A stretch of DNA of 19,346 nucleotides from contig JBAWXL010000062.1 in NCBI GenBank assembly GCA_037144095.1, positions 1 to 19,346 of the forward strand, in the 5' to 3' direction. This document shows positions 18,301 to 19,346 of this stretch, piece by piece (the first letter of the stretch is position 1; each line of letters begins with the position of its first letter). The stretch comes from CAIXTV01 sp037144095 (GTDB taxonomy: Bacteria > Bacteroidota > Bacteroidia > Bacteroidales > CAIXTV01). The position numbers and the translations under genes are program-made. The notes under the pieces were generated by a model. It did not search any database, was not told the DNA's origin, and was given only the letters and a program-made list of their open reading frames with translations.

Positions 18301-18759
18301 TATGATCCTATTGGAATAAGTATAAGTGGCATTGATTTATCTACTGCGGGTTGGGCTTCATTTCAAATAGATGCAGCACATAATGAAAGCTACTATATCA
18401 GAGTGAGTAGCCGTAATCATTTAGAACTTTGGTCAGCTAATACGATACCCTTTAATAACCCTTTAATAATTTATGATTTTACTACTTCTGCACAAAATGC
18501 TTATCAAGCTCCAGGAGGTAATGACCCACAGATTCAAATTACATTAGGGGTTTTTGCATGCTTCCTTGGTGATTTAGATCAGAGTATGAGTGTTGATTTT
18601 GATGACTTCAATATCTTTGAGCCTTACATGAATGATGGAGTTTATGGGTTTACGATTGCCGATTTCAATGGCAATGGCTTGGTTGATTTCGATGATTTTA
18701 ATTTGTTTGAACCAAGGTTGAATGAAGGACCTTTTGCGCAGTATCCTGGGATGCCTTAA
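12331..18759 (+). CDS. Giant multidomain secreted scaffold protein with three cohesins and a C-terminal dockerin
   Basis: A 2142-residue mosaic. Residues 1-22 form a signal peptide (…FLHA|Q). Domains in order: cohesin-like 24-155, Big 156-231, cohesin-like 232-363, Big 364-439, cohesin-like 440-572, FN3 573-660, MAM/choice-of-anchor-J-like 661-834, CARDB-like 835-938, GEVED-type 939-1085 (ends GQAQDYLV), FN3 1086-1182, FN3 1183-1272, MAM-like 1273-1444, CARDB-like 1445-1550, beta-propeller-like 1551-1779, two Ig-like 1780-~1935, a Bacteroidota pre-dockerin beta domain (~1937-2075, with LEGLFN and YDFTTSAQNAYQ), and a dockerin ~2079-2138. There is no T9SS tail; the protein ends PFAQYPGMP. No enzyme domain is recognisable. 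The start 81 bp after the previous gene, same strand, with no terminator between, suggests one operon. Cys17 follows VFA, but the lipobox is poor, so a lipoprotein is not favoured. Inferred role: scaffold or adhesin that can bind dockerins and be docked itself. Confidence 0.9.
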   Translation: MRKYTIVFILLQIVFACEFLHAQTIAMRIPDTTAVSGNTIDIPIYADSSLTGKGVISYLLQLTYNQSYFQATSVIVAGTISSSFGNPTVNTSVPGKITISGYGTTALTGSGKFIYIRFTALQSSSFYLSFTGASNNYFNEGTPIMSFKNAYITISSAPTITISPDVGTITKGEQIQFSVSGGTDPYQWSLTNPTVATISTSGLLTGIQPGFTKVVVQSSNGIVDTTNLVEIRAMRLTIPSNLNQWQGADILVPITTTDMSGLNIVSGNISISFNQNILFPVGIDQTGTLLASYPTPTYNVNNSGNFSMVFYGSTALTGSGTIIYIRFHVSTQNTGSSSISFISGLFNENLLPTFTNGYFSSINLPTLTISPNTGSLSAAETLQLTVNGGGLAPFTWSVNDTSIGSVTQTGLITAKRSGILNVNVHDSVGANATSGNFQIYDTRIIMPDTTICPSSSIFYYPIQIKSLPLGESVISFQGTVTYNASYLTFMDIETNGTLSQGWTYMKNPSSGQLIFAGYGTSSFNTAGTIIKLKFTLNQSFVTGTNAYINLNNVMLNEGFPLPLVDNNGYILGTNPVPSALNANNLTAHSANLSWTSATLTPWDIEYGLSGFTQGSGIVIIGTTQNPYPLMGLTASTSYQFYVKATCGSTWVGPYSFSTLCDNISIFPLNESFDGTSFVPNCWTVTQVAGTGNWTRSTSGVNPTCSPNSGAGMAYFNSYSFPSTTKSALISPPLNLSSDGYRVSFWMYRDNAYSTNADLVNVYYNTFNSISGATLLGTINRSISLSPVVSSNGWYQYFYNLPAGSAGNSRHIIFEALSAVGNNIYIDDINIKLPLAHDASSVSIDINDVVSQGNVTPKATVKNVGANTENFNVTLTIGSSYTSTKSVASLAPGASQQITFDSWNATIGVFTANVCTSLISDTTASNNCISKSIQVALVYCTPTYTNGGSTDFISQVKLGTLNQTTVSNASPYFINYTATQNAIPNLQAGFNYNLILTFSSDASQYNGVWLDFNQNGTFETTEFFSSNTNAGASGTATIIISVPLTSNLGNIRMRIRGGDDSQPSSSQACGASNSNYGQAQDYLVNILAPPSCMFPSSLTAYNITSQSADLGWTAGGSESSWAVEWGLSGFVQGTGTMISTATNPQHISGLTSSTTYAYYVRAICSSSNSDWIGPYSFTSANVCLTPTALTANNITANSAKLSWVNPTATSWIIEFGPTGFTHGNGATISGILQNPFLLTGLSASITYQYYVKSDCGNNGTSSWAGPFAFTTLCGNINAFPFNESFNGTTFIPNCWTLTQVSGTGNWNRSTSGTYPTCSPHSGAGMAYFNSFNFAAGTKSDIISPPLNLSTDGFKVSFWMYRDNAYLTYSDQVNVYYNTTSSVVGATLLGTVNRSISLSPVVASSAWYQYFYNLPVGSAGNSRYVILEAVSAYGNNIFIDDINIALAHDVSTTSIDLNEAFAQGSVIPKATFKNEGPNTETFNVSLTIGSSYSSTKTISSIASGSYQQVSFDSWNSTAGVYSINACTSLSGDANSSNNCKSKSIHVLNLNKQAYAYIANSGSCGLPKGPCKFNLVSAGIINSVANQNSLQNIEGATWANGLWYGVSGNTAGNNTLLTIDPISGARNVIGLTGVKLTGLSFNRANNKLYGVDATNLYIVNMLTGVSTLVGTNSGLDLQSLAINNAGDAYALDNNNDVIGRINLTTGAFTTIGSVGFYANYSSDLEFDRESGELYMLAHNDTTGNSGNSWGWLAWVNQLTGNTVSLGNFPGGSQLIGFAIPYSTIFNLSGGGQYCIGSVPITLNLSGSETYYSYQLKRSGINYGTAVNGTGSILSWNITEAGTYTCESNTANMIGSPIVTVVSTAAPIGSATQSFNFAATIADLIASGNAIKWYNTLTGGNVLLPTDILIDGNTYFASQTIGGCESQSRLGVTVSVNLIKTISLHVILEGLFNYETNLMNEAQDIDWESGLTYSKYGHDIADRIQVDLYDESPPYDPIGISISGIDLSTAGWASFQIDAAHNESYYIRVSSRNHLELWSANTIPFNNPLIIYDFTTSAQNAYQAPGGNDPQIQITLGVFACFLGDLDQSMSVDFDDFNIFEPYMNDGVYGFTIADFNGNGLVDFDDFNLFEPRLNEGPFAQYPGMP
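12400..14046 (+). other. Three cohesin-like domains separated by Big domains
   Basis: The three domains (residues 24-155, 232-363, 440-572) share strand order and late motifs: GYGTTALTGSGKFIYIRF in the first, YGSTALTGSGTIIYIRF in the second, GYGTSSFNTAGTIIKLKF in the third. Each ends with an FNE or LNE turn followed by a G/A-Y strand. Each of the first two is followed by a 76-residue Big domain (TISPDVGTITKGE / TISPNTGSLSAAE). The regular cohesin-Big alternation resembles a scaffoldin arm. Confidence 0.75.
14047..16980 (+). repeat. Internal duplication: FN3-MAM-CARDB block, ~1.83-kb spacing
   Basis: The FN3-MAM-CARDB block at 14047-15144 recurs at 15877-16980, offset by 610-612 residues, with the GEVED domain and an extra FN3 in between. 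In the MAM-like domains, 45 of the first 60 aligned residues are identical by my count. This is the closest internal duplicate in the gene. Confidence 0.85.
18565..18744 (+). other. C-terminal dockerin of the scaffold protein
   Basis: Two near-identical calcium loops exactly 30 residues apart: DLDQSMSVDFDD (from Asp2081) and DFNGNGLVDFDD (from Asp2111). Both keep ligands at positions 1, 3, 5, 9 and 12, and both continue FN-I/L-FEP. Positions 10-11 are Phe-Asp in both halves, giving twofold internal symmetry. Such C-terminal dockerin-like pairs are common in Bacteroidota surface proteins, usually with no known partner. Confidence 0.85.
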
Positions 18760-18819
18760 AGCAGGGAATTTTATCTCATCAGAATAAATTCATAACTTTG
18801 TGAAAAGTTGTATTTTCTA

Positions 18820-18855
18820 AAACTAACAGGTATAAAAGACCTGTTAGTTTCTTTT
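18820..18855 (+). terminator. Intrinsic terminator of the two-gene unit
   Basis: A perfect 12-bp stem AAACTAACAGGT (18820-18831) / ACCTGTTAGTTT (18839-18850), 7-nt loop, followed by CTTTTAAT. It lies 61 bp after the stop codon of the scaffold gene and is the first strong terminator after 6186, supporting a transcription unit that covers both giant genes. Confidence 0.8.
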
Positions 18856-19010
18856 AATACGATACGGATTGCAATTGCATCCCAGGTTCACTTTAATAAG
18901 ATCAATAAATTCGAATAAGAGAGTTTGCACGTATTAGAACATACCTATTTTAGATATTGTAAATTTCTATTCCTCAATTTAAATTTATTAGGTGGCAGTT
19001 GTAAGTTTTA

Positions 19011-19115
19011 GTGCATTTATTAAAAGTTTTATTGAAAGTAGTAAGGGAGCTTGTGAAAGTAGTAAAAGTAGTAGTAAAAGTAGTTGATAAAGTAGTGAAA
19101 ATAGTAAGACCATAA
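19011..19115 (+). CDS. Possible small Lys/Val-rich amphipathic peptide (34 aa), unproven
   Basis: Read from the GTG at 19011 (or another non-ATG start) to TAA at 19113-19115, this frame encodes a 34-residue peptide of K/R separated by V/L/I. Charged residues fall at positions 5, 12, 19, 26, 33 and at 9, 16, 23, 30, two strict 7-residue series that put them on one face of a helix. By my count there are 10 basic and 2 acidic residues. The heptad begins in the more varied Leu-rich N-terminal part, before the simple repeat takes over. Against a gene: no ATG, no clear promoter, and a low-complexity DNA repeat can give a patterned translation in any frame. Confidence 0.2.
   Translation: MHLLKVLLKVVRELVKVVKVVVKVVDKVVKIVRP
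19035..19109 (+). repeat. Degenerate AAAGTAGT microsatellite-like tract
   Basis: Repeated AAAGTAGT / AAAGTAGTAGT / AAAATAGT units spaced by 9-21 nt in a 75-bp tract between two terminators. Unit spacing is always a multiple of three, so one frame stays open as Lys-Val-Val repeats. It may be a short VNTR or the body of the small peptide gene noted here. Confidence 0.6.
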
Positions 19116-19193
19116 ATTAATGGCAATTAATTTTCGACAAAATAATATACTTTCAGTGTTATAACCTCTAGTTAATCGACTCAAACCTAAAGC

Positions 19194-19225
19194 AAAAAAG
19201 GAACCTCAATTGAGATTCCCTTTTT
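19194..19225. terminator. Bidirectional terminator between convergent units
   Basis: GGAACCTCAA (19200-19209) pairs with TTGAGATTCC (19210-19219) with one mismatch, flanked by A6 on the left and T5 on the right, so either strand ends in a U tract. It lies 20 bp beyond the stop of the minus-strand gene at the window edge and probably ends that transcript. Confidence 0.7.
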
Positions 19226-19245
19226 AATCATGAAAAAACGATTTT

Positions 19246-19346
19246 TTAGTTATAATTCACAGTTACATCAAATGTACCTGAATAAATTCCGAAAGCTTGT
19301 GAACCGGCTAAGTTCAATTTTGCACCTACTACAAAGCTGTCAGCAC
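19246..19346 (-). CDS. 3' end of a DUF4402-like surface protein gene (partial)
   Basis: Reading the minus strand from the window edge gives an open frame of 32 residues ending at a stop (complement of 19246-19248). The tail has ADSFVVGAKLNLAG, then GIYSGTFDVTVNYN and the stop. A final 'G-x-Y-x-G-T-F-x-V-T-V-N-Y' strand is the characteristic end of DUF4402 proteins, small secreted beta-sandwich proteins common in Bacteroidota and thought to be surface or pilus-like. The gene starts outside the window, so length and signal peptide cannot be seen. Confidence 0.65.
   Translation of the reverse strand, partial: ADSFVVGAKLNLAGSQAFGIYSGTFDVTVNYN

Noticed and set aside
18793..18800. TAACTTTG matching the Bacteroidota -7 consensus after the scaffold gene
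   Set aside because: No -33 element upstream and the operon terminator follows about 20 bp later, so any transcript would be trivial; probably chance.

Overview
The window looks like chromosomal DNA from a low-GC member of the Bacteroidota, cultured or metagenomic. The evidence is a canonical type IX secretion (T9SS) C-terminal sorting domain, Bacteroidota-style surface modules (GEVED, MAM/choice-of-anchor-J-like, FN3, DUF4402-like end), a TAnnTTTG promoter element, and A-rich rather than Shine-Dalgarno leaders. No housekeeping, replication or recognisable metabolic genes are present.

Layout. (1) Positions 135-4517, minus strand: a 1460-residue secreted fibre protein with a signal peptide, a Bacteroidota N-terminal domain, an uninterrupted collagen-like Gly-X-Y region, about 53 copies of a 17-residue NTAxGxxAL (YadA-head-like) repeat, a peptidase S74 self-cleaving chaperone domain and a Gln-rich coiled coil. 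(2) Positions 4518-5986: about 1.5 kb without a convincing gene, holding two REP-like palindromes and a strong terminator. (3) Positions 5973-6186: a promoter element, a potentially structured RNA of about 200 nt and a strong intrinsic terminator just upstream of the next gene. (4) Positions 6253-12249, plus strand: a 1998-residue parallel-beta-helix protein with seven ~200-residue modules, then a dockerin, a cohesin and a T9SS sorting domain. (5) Positions 12331-18759, plus strand, 81 bp downstream: a 2142-residue mosaic with three cohesin-like domains alternating with Big domains, then FN3, MAM-like, CARDB-like and GEVED modules, a propeller-like region, Ig-like domains and a C-terminal dockerin, with no T9SS tail. 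(6) Positions 18760-19245: terminators, a Lys/Val repeat tract that may encode a small amphipathic peptide, and then the 3' end of a minus-strand DUF4402-like gene cut by the window edge.

How the genes may work together (inference): the two plus-strand giants look like one transcription unit. One carries a cohesin, a dockerin and a surface-sorting signal. The other carries three cohesins and a dockerin but no visible sorting signal. No catalytic domain is recognisable in either. This suggests a calcium-dependent, self-assembling cell-surface scaffold built with cellulosome-type joints but without cellulosomal enzymes, next to a separately transcribed trimeric fibre. The cohesin, dockerin and RNA-structure assignments come from reading the sequence by eye and were not checked by profile searches.
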